A stretch of 64,000 nt of DNA from Microbacterium saccharophilum (GTDB lineage: Bacteria > Actinomycetota > Actinomycetes > Actinomycetales > Microbacteriaceae): positions 1-64,000 of the forward strand of contig NZ_BKAH01000006.1 in the NCBI RefSeq assembly GCF_007992455.1, read 5' to 3'. Each line of letters begins with the position of its first letter. Positions within the stretch are counted from its first letter, which is position 1. A program made the position numbers and the translations under genes. The notes below the pieces were generated by a model. The model worked only from the letters and a program-made list of their open reading frames with translations. It did no database searches and had not been told where the DNA came from. Positions 44,635 through 54,561 of the stretch are shown one piece after another.

Positions 44635-44674
44635 CGGCACTGTCGGTCGCTGAGGCGTCTTCTTTCAATACCGA

Positions 44675-44736
44675 TTGACGCGGGGTCGAAGCATTGCTAT
44701 CTTCATGCCAAGACGTTTTGCCAAAACGTCTTGGCA
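44675..44736 (+). promoter_or_regulatory. Promoter and 31-bp palindromic operator of module B
   Basis: TTGACG (44675-44680), 17-base spacer, TATCTT (44698-44703). Directly downstream, 44706-44736 is an almost perfect palindrome: 15-bp arms (left arm TGCCAAGACGTTTTG) around a single central base. It covers the expected start of transcription, and each half contains the A-A-x-ACGTyTT LacI-type core, so it may bind a tetramer or two dimers. The ribosome site GAAGGAG is at 44767-44773. Confidence 0.8.
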
Positions 44737-44778
44737 CCGAGTCTGCACCTCATCGCACACCCCAATGAAGGAGTCGAA

Positions 44779-46101
44779 GTGACGAAGCTTCGCACACGTG
44801 ACGCACGACGCGGCCGTGCCCTGCTCGCCCTGACCTCGGTGGCTGCTGCTGCCGTGGTCCTCAGCGGATGCGGTGCCGGCGGCACCGCGCCCAACGCGAC
44901 CGGTGACAGCAAGACGCTGACGGTCGTGGTCGAAGGCGGCGGCAAGGCCGAGCTCCAGCCGGTCGCCGACCTGTACAAGAAGGAGACCGGCATAGATGTC
45001 AGCCTCGTGGAGCTTCCGTACGCGGGTCTGTACGACCGGATCTCGTCGGAGCTCAAGGCCGGTAGCCCGTCGTTCGACGTCGCTGCGGTCGACGCCATCT
45101 GGCTGACGGCCTTCGCGCCCGGACTGGCTCCGATCGACGACCTGTTCACCGACGACGTGAAGTCGGATCTGTTCGGCGGGCTCGTCACCGAGGCGCAGTC
45201 CGGCGACCACTTCGTCGGCATGCCGGTGTGGACAAACTCGGAGATCCTCTTCTATCGCACCGACCTCTTCGATGACGAGAAGAACAAGGCGGACTTCGAA
45301 TCGAAGTACGGTTACCCGCTCGCCGCGCCGACGACATGGGAGCAGTACAAGGATGCCGCGGAGTTCTTCACGCGTGACACCGACGGGGATGGCAAGGTCG
45401 ACCTGTACGGCACCGATGTGAAGGGCGCGGTGGAGACCGAGTGGCTCGCTACGGTCTCGCAGGCCGGCGAGAAGCAGATGGTGCTCGACGCCTCGACGAA
45501 CGAGGTCACGATCGACGACGCTGCGCACAAGAAGGCGCTCGATTACTACATCAGCCTGTTGCCGTACGCTCCCTCGGGCGCGGCGCAGCTCGACTGGGCT
45601 GGTGCGCAGAACCTCTTCTACCAGGGGAACCTCGCGATGATGCGCTTCTGGGGTCACGCGTACCGCCAGACGCCTGCCGACTCGCCGATCAAGGACGACA
45701 TCGGCGTCGGGCCGATGATCGCCGGTCCTGGAGGCATCGCCGGAGTGCCCGGCGCTTGGTACCTCTCTCTGCCGTCGACCGGCAAGAACCAGGATGCCGC
45801 GAAGAAGTTCATTCAGTTCGCGTACGAGCACAACGACCTCTCCGCCGACACCTCGCTCGGCCTGGTGGCGCGCAAGAGCGCGTTCGAGAGCAAGAACGGC
45901 ACGGCGGGATTCGAGAACTTCCCTGCACTAGTCGAGACCCTCGAGTCCCCACAGTCGCTGCCACGTCCTGCGACCTCTAACTGGCAGGAGATCGTCGACT
46001 CCGTCCTGACGCCCATGCTGCAAAAGGCCGTGGAGCCCGGCGCCGACACCGCCAAACTCCTCTCCGACGCCAAGTCGCAGATCGAGTCCATCGTCAAGTA
46101 G
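44779..46101 (+). CDS. Sugar-binding lipoprotein, module B
   Basis: A 440-residue solute-binding protein starting VTKLRTRDARRGRALLALTSVAAAAVVLSGC, lipidated Cys 31. The domain shows LYKKETGIDVSLVELPYAGLYDRI, FDVAAVDAIWLTAFAPGLAPIDD, FVGMPVWTNSEILFYRTDLF and DWAGAQNLFYQGNLAMMRFWGHAY. It belongs to the CUT1 class but a different branch from modules A and C. GTG 44779 follows GAAGGAGTC. The strong palindromic operator lies upstream, and a hairpin (46101-46119) separates it from the permeases. Confidence 0.9.
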   Translation: MTKLRTRDARRGRALLALTSVAAAAVVLSGCGAGGTAPNATGDSKTLTVVVEGGGKAELQPVADLYKKETGIDVSLVELPYAGLYDRISSELKAGSPSFDVAAVDAIWLTAFAPGLAPIDDLFTDDVKSDLFGGLVTEAQSGDHFVGMPVWTNSEILFYRTDLFDDEKNKADFESKYGYPLAAPTTWEQYKDAAEFFTRDTDGDGKVDLYGTDVKGAVETEWLATVSQAGEKQMVLDASTNEVTIDDAAHKKALDYYISLLPYAPSGAAQLDWAGAQNLFYQGNLAMMRFWGHAYRQTPADSPIKDDIGVGPMIAGPGGIAGVPGAWYLSLPSTGKNQDAAKKFIQFAYEHNDLSADTSLGLVARKSAFESKNGTAGFENFPALVETLESPQSLPRPATSNWQEIVDSVLTPMLQKAVEPGADTAKLLSDAKSQIESIVK

Positions 46102-46119
46102 TCGAACGCTCCGTTCGAC
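46101..46119 (+). promoter_or_regulatory. Intercistronic hairpin, module B
   Basis: GTCGAACG (46101-46108), loop CTC, CGTTCGAC (46112-46119): a perfect 8-bp stem between the binding-protein stop and the permease start. No U-run. Same position as the hairpins at 4683 and 31481. Confidence 0.6.
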
Positions 46120-46139
46120 CTCGCAAGAAGGAACCTCCC

Positions 46140-47111
46140 GTGGAAACGACCACTCCACTGGCCACGGCTGGGGCGGCGCACGCCGCCCCAGCCTCGGGGC
46201 CCGGGCGCCGCGCCCGCAGCAAAGATCAGGGCGACCGCCGGTTTGCGCTGCTGCTGATGGTGCCCGCCGCCCTGTTCCTGGCGGCCTTCGTGCTCTGGCC
46301 GCTCATTCGATTCATCTCGGACAGCTTTTACGAGATCTCGCCATTCGCCGGAGCACCGCGCACCTTCGTGGGCTTCGCCAACTACGCCACCGCCTTCGCT
46401 TCAGAGGCATTCCAGTCCGCGTCCGTGCGCACCGTCGTCTACACCCTTGTCGTCGTGGTCGCCGAGTTCGTCCTCGGGCTCGCGGTGGCACTGCTGTTCA
46501 CGGCGCTAGGCCGCCGGTCGGCGGTGTTCCGCACGATCTTCATGTATCCGCTGATGATCGCACCGGTGGTCGCCGGTCTGCTGTGGCGGTTCCTCCTCAT
46601 CGACAACTTCGGCATCATCAACCAGTTTCTCTTCGAGGCGCACATCCTCTCCAGCCCCGATCAGATCCAATGGCTCAGCAACCCTGACATCGCCCTGTTC
46701 TCGGTCGCGATCCCCGACATCTGGCTGACCACATCGTTCATCACCCTCGTGCTGTTCGCGGGACTGCAGAACGTCCCCGGCGACGTCATCGAGGCGGCGC
46801 GCATCGATGGCGCCCGCTATCCGCGAATCCTGTTCAGCATCATCATTCCGCTCCTGCGCCCCGTGATCGCCGTCGCGTTGATCGTGCGCGGTATCGACGC
46901 CGCACGTGCATTTGACATCATCCTTATCCAGACCGACGGCGGCCCACAGGGCAGCACGACGACACTCAGCCTGCTCATCTATCGCACCATGACCCGGTTC
47001 GGCGACCCGGGCCTGGCGAGCGCGATGGGCACCGTCTACCTGCTGGCAATGCTGGCCGTCGCGATCGCGGCGATCATGCTGATCTGGCGTCCGGGGAGTA
47101 GTGCGCGATGA
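46140..47111 (+). CDS. Sugar ABC transporter permease (MalF type), module B
   Basis: A 323-residue CUT1 permease with a 35-residue Ala/Arg-rich cytoplasmic start, first helix FALLLMVPAALFLAAFVLWPLI, and EAA loop VIEAARIDGARYPRILFSIIIPLL. GTG 46140 has AAGAAGGA upstream. ATGA overlap to the next permease. Pairs with the binding lipoprotein at 44779. Confidence 0.92.
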   Translation: METTTPLATAGAAHAAPASGPGRRARSKDQGDRRFALLLMVPAALFLAAFVLWPLIRFISDSFYEISPFAGAPRTFVGFANYATAFASEAFQSASVRTVVYTLVVVVAEFVLGLAVALLFTALGRRSAVFRTIFMYPLMIAPVVAGLLWRFLLIDNFGIINQFLFEAHILSSPDQIQWLSNPDIALFSVAIPDIWLTTSFITLVLFAGLQNVPGDVIEAARIDGARYPRILFSIIIPLLRPVIAVALIVRGIDAARAFDIILIQTDGGPQGSTTTLSLLIYRTMTRFGDPGLASAMGTVYLLAMLAVAIAAIMLIWRPGSSAR

Positions 47112-47944
47112 AGCCTCTCGAAACGCGTGGCCGCTCCCGCATCATCCTGTGGGCACTGCTTGCCGTCGCGCTGGTGCTGTACGGCTTCCCCTTCCTGTAT
47201 CTGGTCCTCACCTCGTTCAAGACGCCGCTGGATGCCATCGCGGTGCCGCCGAGCGTATGGCCGAAGGTCTGGACGCTCGACAACTACGTCGCTGCGCTTT
47301 CGCGCGAGGGAGTCCCCGCGGCGTTGATCAACAGTGTCGTGACTGCCGTGATCTCGACGATCCTCTCGCTGGTGCTGGCCGTGCCGGCGGCCTACGCCAT
47401 CACGCGGTTCCGCACGCCGAGCGGGCGCGTTTTCATAGTCGCGGCCCTTGTTACCCGGATGGTGCCGACGATTGCCGTCGGTGCGCCGCTCGTGGAGATC
47501 ATGCGGAACCTGGGGATCACCGACACGTCGTTCGGGCTCGCCCTGGCGCACACCACAATCTCGCTACCCCTCTCCATATGGCTGATGGCGAGCTTCTTCG
47601 AAGCCGTGCCCGACGAGCTCAGCGAGGCGGCCGAGGTCGACGGGTGCAACCGGCTCCAGGCGATGTGGCGGGTCGTGCTGCCCGTGGTGTCCGGCGGACT
47701 GGCGGTGACGGCGATCTTCGCCTTCCTCGCATCGTGGAACGAGTTCCTCTTCGCGCTGCTCCTCACGTCGGTGCGCGCGCAGACGACCCCCGTCGTGATC
47801 GCGAACTTCCAGAGTCAGTTCGGGCTCGACTGGGGTGGGATGACCGCTCTGGCCGCCGTGTACTCGATTCCCGTCATCCTGCTCACCCTGTTCCTGCAGC
47901 GACACATCGTCGCCGGACTCACTCTCGGCGCTGTCAAGGGCTGA
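47108..47944 (+). CDS. Sugar ABC transporter permease (MalG type), module B
   Basis: A 278-residue CUT1 permease. First helix IILWALLAVALVLYGFPFLYLVL; EAA loop LSEAAEVDGCNRLQAMWRVVLPVV; ending LQRHIVAGLTLGAVKG. The start is fixed by the ATGA overlap; GH91 begins 21 bases after its stop, so transporter and GH91 share a transcript. The substrate is probably the one GH91 acts on. Confidence 0.92.
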   Translation: MKPLETRGRSRIILWALLAVALVLYGFPFLYLVLTSFKTPLDAIAVPPSVWPKVWTLDNYVAALSREGVPAALINSVVTAVISTILSLVLAVPAAYAITRFRTPSGRVFIVAALVTRMVPTIAVGAPLVEIMRNLGITDTSFGLALAHTTISLPLSIWLMASFFEAVPDELSEAAEVDGCNRLQAMWRVVLPVVSGGLAVTAIFAFLASWNEFLFALLLTSVRAQTTPVVIANFQSQFGLDWGGMTALAAVYSIPVILLTLFLQRHIVAGLTLGAVKG

Positions 47945-47965
47945 GGACACGCGAAAGAAGCGGAC

Positions 47966-50373
<2,408 letters not shown>

Positions 50374-50453
50374 CCGCGGGTGGGTCCGAGTCGTATCCCG
50401 CAGACTCGCGACCGGGCCCTCCCGCACCTTCGCCCATGACGAAAGAAAGCAGC

Positions 50454-51680
50454 ATGCGACCCACCATCCACTTCACCCCCGCCTCTGGCTGGATCAACGA
50501 TCCGCACGGCATCACCGCGACCGATGACGGCTACCAGGTGTTCTTCCAATACGTGCCGGGTCGCACGGAATGGGCCCCCGACTGCCACTGGGGCCACGCA
50601 ACCGGGCGCGACCTGCTCTCGCTACGAGAGAAACAGGTCGCGATCGCGCCCGGAGACGGCGATGACGGGATATGGACCGGATGCATCGTGGGCACCGGAA
50701 GGTCGGCGCGCGCGTTTTACACGGCTATTTCCACTCCGGACTTCGGTATCGGTAGAGTGCGCGTCGCCCATCCGGTCGATGACCAGTGGACGGTGTGGGC
50801 CAAGGATGATGTGGTCGTCCATGCCCCCGAGGGAATGGATCTGATCGCCTTCCGCGACCCGTTCATCCGTCGCGAGGCCGACGGGTGGCGTATGTTCGTT
50901 GGCGGCGCGGATCGGGACGGCACGGCGAGAGCGCTGACCTACACCTCTCGCAATCTCGAGGAATGGAGCTACGACGGCGTTGCGCTGGAACGCAGCACTG
51001 CTCTGCACGACCCCGTATGGATGGGTGCGCTCTGGGAATGCCCGCAGGTCTTCGAACTTGGTGACCGGTCCATGCTGATTTCCTCGATCTGGGACGCGGA
51101 TGTCCTCCACTACGCCGCGTACGCCGTGGGGACGTTCTTGGAGGGGCGCTTCGAAGCCGCCGACTGGACAAAGCTGACCTGGGGTCCGAGTTTGTATGCC
51201 CCATCCCTGTTCACCGATGCCGAAGGGGAATTGGCGCTCACCTTCTGGCTACGCGGCATCCGCGGTGAGAATTGGGTCGGCGCGCACAGCATCCCGTACC
51301 GCATCGCCGAAGTCGACGGACGACTCGTGGCGACGCCCCACCCGGACGTCGCCGCACATCGGTCCGCCCCCGCCCCCGACGGCGTGGTCGACGGCCTAGC
51401 GGCCGACATCGAGTGGTCGCAGCCGGGAGGATCACTCGCGATCTCGTCAGGTGGCGAAGATGCGGTGAGGGTCGAGGTTGACGGAGGCGAAGCCGTCGTG
51501 GCGACGAGTACCGATGAGTACCGCATTCCCGTCGACGGTGTCATCCGCATGATCATCGACGGACCGGTCTTGGAGCTGTCATCGTCAGCTGGACTCTTCG
51601 CTGCCGCCGTTGAGCCCAAAGGCTCGGATCTCTCCGTGGCGGTATCCGCCGGCACCGTCATGGTCTGCGCACTCTCATGA
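50454..51680 (+). CDS. GH32 beta-fructofuranosidase, module B
   Basis: A 408-residue GH32 enzyme, paralogue of 35525 in sequence, length and neighbour. Catalytic blocks: SGWINDPHGI (Asp nucleophile), LIAFRDPFIRREA (RDP) and ALWECPQVFELGD (EC). No signal peptide. Likely splits inulobiose or short fructo-oligosaccharides delivered by the module B importer and GH91. ATG 50454 is chosen because the paralogue begins at the same residue (MRPxxHFT); ATG 50436 would add six residues. The stop overlaps the pfkB start by four bases. Confidence 0.93.
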   Translation: MRPTIHFTPASGWINDPHGITATDDGYQVFFQYVPGRTEWAPDCHWGHATGRDLLSLREKQVAIAPGDGDDGIWTGCIVGTGRSARAFYTAISTPDFGIGRVRVAHPVDDQWTVWAKDDVVVHAPEGMDLIAFRDPFIRREADGWRMFVGGADRDGTARALTYTSRNLEEWSYDGVALERSTALHDPVWMGALWECPQVFELGDRSMLISSIWDADVLHYAAYAVGTFLEGRFEAADWTKLTWGPSLYAPSLFTDAEGELALTFWLRGIRGENWVGAHSIPYRIAEVDGRLVATPHPDVAAHRSAPAPDGVVDGLAADIEWSQPGGSLAISSGGEDAVRVEVDGGEAVVATSTDEYRIPVDGVIRMIIDGPVLELSSSAGLFAAAVEPKGSDLSVAVSAGTVMVCALS

Positions 51681-52573
51681 GCGAGGCACAGCGGGTCCTT
51701 GTCATCGGCGAAGCGCTCATCGACGTTGTCGGCGGTGTAGAGATCGTGGGTGGATCACCATCCAACGCAGCTCTCGGACTGGGGCGCCTCGGTGTGAAGG
51801 TCGATCTACTCACCGCTCTGGCGAGGGACGAGCGCGGCGAGCGCATTCGCACGCATCTGGAGGATTCCGGCGTGCGCGTTCTGCCCGAATCATTCTCGCT
51901 CGAGCGGACCTCGACCGCGCGAGCAACCGTCATGCCCGACGGCAGCGCGGAATACGAGTTCGACGTGACATGGCAGGTTCAGCCCGTCGACGTTTCTGCG
52001 TACGGGGTGGTGCATGTCGGTTCCATCGGATCCTTCGTTGAGCCGGGAGCATGCGTGGTCAGGGGTCTGGTTCGCTCTGCGCGACTTGAAGGCGCGCGCG
52101 TCACGTTCGATCCGAACGTGCGCCCTGCGCTGCTGGGGTCGCAGGACGCTGTCGCCCGGGCGGATCTCATTGCGCGTTTCTCGGCGGCAGTGAAGCTGAG
52201 CGAAGAGGATGCGCAGGCCCTGTACCCGCGCCTCCCCCTCGACAAGGTCGCGGATCGACTGCACGAACTCGGTCCGGACCTTGTTGCCATCACCCGCGGT
52301 GGCGATGGATCGATCCTCTCCACCCGCACCGCGAGGGTCGTAGTCGCTGCGCCCTCAGTCGACGTCGTTGACACGGTCGGTGCCGGCGACACCTACATGG
52401 CGGCGCTCATCGCCTCGCTACTTGCCGAGGCGGATTGGGACCTCGGGGCAGAGAGGCTGAACCGCCTGGGCGAGTTCTGTGCGACGGCCGCAGCTATCAC
52501 CGTGGGCCGTTCCGGCGCCGATCTTCCGACTCGGAGCGATCTCGAGCCCACATCGGGACTGCTGCACGGATAG
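51677..52573 (+). CDS. PfkB-family fructokinase, module B
   Basis: A 298-residue PfkB sugar kinase: VLVIGEALIDVVGGVEIVGGSPSNAALGLGRLG at the N-terminus, TFDPNVRPALLG in the middle and VVDTVGAGDTYMAALIASLL with the catalytic Asp near residue 235. It should phosphorylate fructose released by the GH32. ATG 51677 overlaps the GH32 stop. The last codons (CTG CTG CAC GGA TAG) lie inside the left arm of the 19-bp hairpin at 52557, so the very C-terminus is encoded by that palindrome. Confidence 0.92.
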   Translation: MSEAQRVLVIGEALIDVVGGVEIVGGSPSNAALGLGRLGVKVDLLTALARDERGERIRTHLEDSGVRVLPESFSLERTSTARATVMPDGSAEYEFDVTWQVQPVDVSAYGVVHVGSIGSFVEPGACVVRGLVRSARLEGARVTFDPNVRPALLGSQDAVARADLIARFSAAVKLSEEDAQALYPRLPLDKVADRLHELGPDLVAITRGGDGSILSTRTARVVVAAPSVDVVDTVGAGDTYMAALIASLLAEADWDLGAERLNRLGEFCATAAAITVGRSGADLPTRSDLEPTSGLLHG

Positions 52574-52608
52574 GTGACATCTTGACCTATCCGTGCAGCA
52601 GTCCTTTT
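52557..52608 (+). terminator. Strong hairpin terminator derived from IS-end-like sequence
   Basis: A perfect 19-bp stem (52557-52575 with 52585-52603), nine-base loop, then CTTTTT. It overlaps the pfkB stop codon and should end module B transcription. The arms read TGCTGCACGGATAGGT, nearly the same as the terminal inverted repeats of the IS at 28253-29510 (TGCTGCACCGATAGGT), so it may be a collapsed IS or miniature element reused as a terminator. Confidence 0.85.
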
Positions 52609-52620
52609 TCAGTCGTTCGG

Positions 52621-53830
52621 TCAGTCCTGAGCTAGCCAATCTGACAGTGTGCTCACTGCGCGGCGTCCTTCATCTGTGAGGACGTGTCGGTACGGATCCG
52701 AGGCCTCCGAAGTGCCGTGACCGCTCACGCCGGAGAATGCCGCCCACGGGACCCCTGCGTGCTCAGACAGGGTGACGTACGAGTGGCGTAGCCAGTGCGT
52801 TGTCGCGAGAGGCTGGTCGACGCCGGCCTTCAGAAGCGCTGCGCGCAGGTGGGCGTTGTCGTCGCTGTTCTCGCGCGGCCGGCCGTCAGGCCGGTGCCAG
52901 ATCAGGCCATGCGGGTTGGGCCCGCCGTCCTCGTCTATGTACATACGCAACTGCGCCGTGGCTTCTCGCGTCAGCGGGACCTGCCGGGCGGTGTTGTTCT
53001 TGGGTCGCACGAATACAAACCGGCCAGAGAGCGGCTCCCAGTCGAGCTCGTCGGAGATATCGATGTGCCGCTGGGGGCAGTTCCCCCCCGCGATTCTTGC
53101 CGCAGGTGCCGCCGCAGCCGTGCGTGAAGGTTGCCTCAGTGATCGACCAGGACAAGGTGGCGACGCCGCGCGCTAGGTCGACGTCCTGGTGGCGCAGGGC
53201 GCGCGCCTCACCGCTGCGCAGGCCCGTCAACAGTCCTAGCGTCCACCGCGGATCCTCGATAGAGAGAAGATCACGCGCATCCTCACGTCGCAGCGAATCC
53301 CGACTGCTGCCTTGTTGTGTACGCCTCGGTGGAGTGAGCATTGCAACGTTCTCCGTGCAGATTCGCTCCGCGCGGCCGTACTCCAGCATGGTGACGAGGG
53401 TCCGGTGCACGCTCGAGATGCCTGAGTAGCCGATGCCGGCCGCACGCACGCGCGCGTGGAGGCGACGGACATCAGCAGGAGTCAGCTCTGACACGAGACG
53501 CGTCCCGAGGGCCGGCTTGATCTTGGCGTTGACGTTCGAGCGGTAGTTCGCGAGTGTCTTGGGTTTGGCGCGGCTCGACACATCGTCGAGCCACTTGTCG
53601 GCGAGCTCGGAGACCCGTGTGGTGCGATCCAGCACCCGCCCCACTGTGTCGCGCTCACGCAACATCTGGTTGAGCTTCTGGACAGCTCCCTCTTTGGTCT
53701 TCGACATGCGAGCCTTTTGCAGGCGCTTGCCGGTCACAGGATCGAAGCCATCATCGATCACCGCGCGCCAAAGGCGGCGGGACTCGACCCAATAGAGCGC
53801 CCCCTGCCCGTGCTCGCGCGACTTGGCCAT
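52621..53830 (-). pseudogene. int: Tyrosine site-specific integrase, frameshifted in a G7 tract
   Basis: A phage/ICE-type tyrosine recombinase in two frames. Residues 1-~235 (MAKSREHGQGALYWVESRRLW ... LLTGLRSGEARALRHQDVDL) contain the N-terminal arm-binding and core-binding parts and the first catalytic Arg. At a run of seven C on the plus strand (53083-53089) the frame shifts by one; past it the other frame reads NCPQRHIDISDELDWEPLSGRFVFVRPKNNTARQVPLT, then HWLRHSYVT (HxxR), GVSGHG and the nucleophile in DPYRHVL, ending at 52621. All catalytic residues survive, so one base in the homopolymer decides whether the protein is made: slippage, phase variation, recent mutation or sequencing error. 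Confidence 0.88.
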
Positions 53831-53848
53831 GCGTCAATCGTACGCTTT

Positions 53849-53872
53849 GGTGTACACATCGGTGTACACATA
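53849..53872. repeat. Direct repeat upstream of the integrase
   Basis: GGTGTACACATC (53849-53860) is followed at once by GGTGTACACATA (53861-53872); each contains the palindrome TGTACA. It lies 19 bp before the integrase ATG and may be an operator or an integrase arm-type site. No database check was possible. Confidence 0.6.
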
Positions 53873-53928
53873 CGCATGGCACCACGTGAGGTCCTGTGGC
53901 GACCGACCCGCGAAATTATGCGGAAAAG

Positions 53929-53977
53929 TGGAGGGGATGACGGGAATCGAACCCGCGCTATCAGCTTGGGAAGCTGA
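53929..53977 (-). other. 3' half of tRNA-Gly (anticodon CCC), possible att site
   Basis: On the minus strand: anticodon arm TCAGC-TTCCCAA-GCTGA (CCC at 53970-53968), variable loop, T arm CGGG-TTCGATT-CCCG, the 3' acceptor strand and CCA. The 5' acceptor and D arm are missing; upstream sequence does not pair with the acceptor. So it is a tRNA remnant of the sort left by integration into tRNA genes, lying 99 bp upstream of the integrase start. Confidence 0.75.
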
Positions 53978-54014
53978 AGTTCCCGATGCCGCGCGGCCCA
54001 TCGCAAGTAGTTGT

Positions 54015-54039
54015 GCGACAGTGTCCCGAAAGTGTCCCG
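54015..54039. repeat. 25-bp element-end repeat, right copy
   Basis: Matches 23 of 25 bases with 27870-27894, same orientation. It lies between the tRNA-Gly and tRNA-Ser remnants. The 118 bases to 54170 have no supported gene. Confidence 0.5.
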
Positions 54040-54195
54040 AGTGGCCCGAGAGAGGCGATGCGGGCGAGTTGTAAGTGTGTTGAGTGCGTGATGAGACGAG
54101 CGCGCCGAGGGGGGAAAGCCGAGATCAGGATGGATTTGCGCGCAATGTCGCGGAGGTTGGGTCATCGGTAGCTCAACAGCCGAAGATTGGCATTT

Positions 54196-54258
54196 CCACC
54201 CTGCTAAGGTGGAGTTCCCTTACGGGAACCGAGGGTTCAAGTCCCTCCGTCTCCGCCA
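54196..54258 (+). other. 3' half of tRNA-Ser (GCU), island right junction (attR)
   Basis: Begins CCACC-CTGCTAA-GGTGG (anticodon arm), then variable arm GTTCCC/GGGAAC, T arm GAGGG-TTCAAGT-CCCTC, CGTCTCC G and CCA, the same 63-base length as 27731-27793. The first 20 bases are identical; seven later positions differ, six in the variable arm, where stem changes are compensated. The 5' half (acceptor, D arm) is absent. This is what integration at a tRNA anticodon arm leaves behind. Confidence 0.8.
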
Positions 54259-54260
54259 TG

Positions 54261-54287
54261 AAGCCCCGGTTACCCGGGGCTTTTCGT
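54261..54287 (+). terminator. Terminator after the tRNA-Ser remnant
   Basis: AAGCCCCGG (54261-54269), loop TTAC, CCGGGGCTT (54274-54282), then TTCGTTTT. Corresponds to, but differs from, the terminator after the intact tRNA-Ser. Confidence 0.75.
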
Positions 54288-54294
54288 TTTCCCG

Positions 54295-54550
54295 CTATGT
54301 GAGCGTCCGCGCGGTCGCGCTCGCGTGCGCGCGGGGCCGTCCTTCGCCCAAGATGTGGCGAGCACGGTACGCGAGTCATCGCCCAGGTATGCCGCCACCT
54401 CGTTGACGGGTGCTCCCAGGCGCAGCCAGGTCGATGCGGCGAAATGCCGGAGGGCGTGTCGCTCGAAACCGAGGCGCCGCTCGGCGTGGAGTTCGTCGAG
54501 TTCGGTTGACGCACTGGTCGCCTCGGCCGATCGCGGTCTTCCCCGCCTCT
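54295..54550 (-). pseudogene. C-terminal remnant of a second tyrosine integrase
   Basis: The minus strand reads RLGFERHALRHFAASTWLRLGAPVNEVAAYLGDDSRTVLAT, the HxLRH...LG block of tyrosine recombinases, with no N-terminal domains (a stop lies upstream at about 54550). After VLAT the frame becomes SWAKDG; reading +1 from there gives HILGEGRPRAHASATARTLT to a stop at 54295, the usual tail after TYAHILGEG. About 10 bp carrying the catalytic Tyr appear to be deleted between two CCACAT repeats. It lies directly behind the tRNA-Ser remnant, the standard place for an integrase of a tRNA-Ser element. Confidence 0.75.
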
Positions 54551-54561
54551 ATCGTTGACGG

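Noticed and set aside
54140..54258. A second functional tRNA-Ser
   Set aside because: The upstream sequence has no acceptor strand pairing with CGTCTCC at the correct distance and no D arm; only the 3' half exists.
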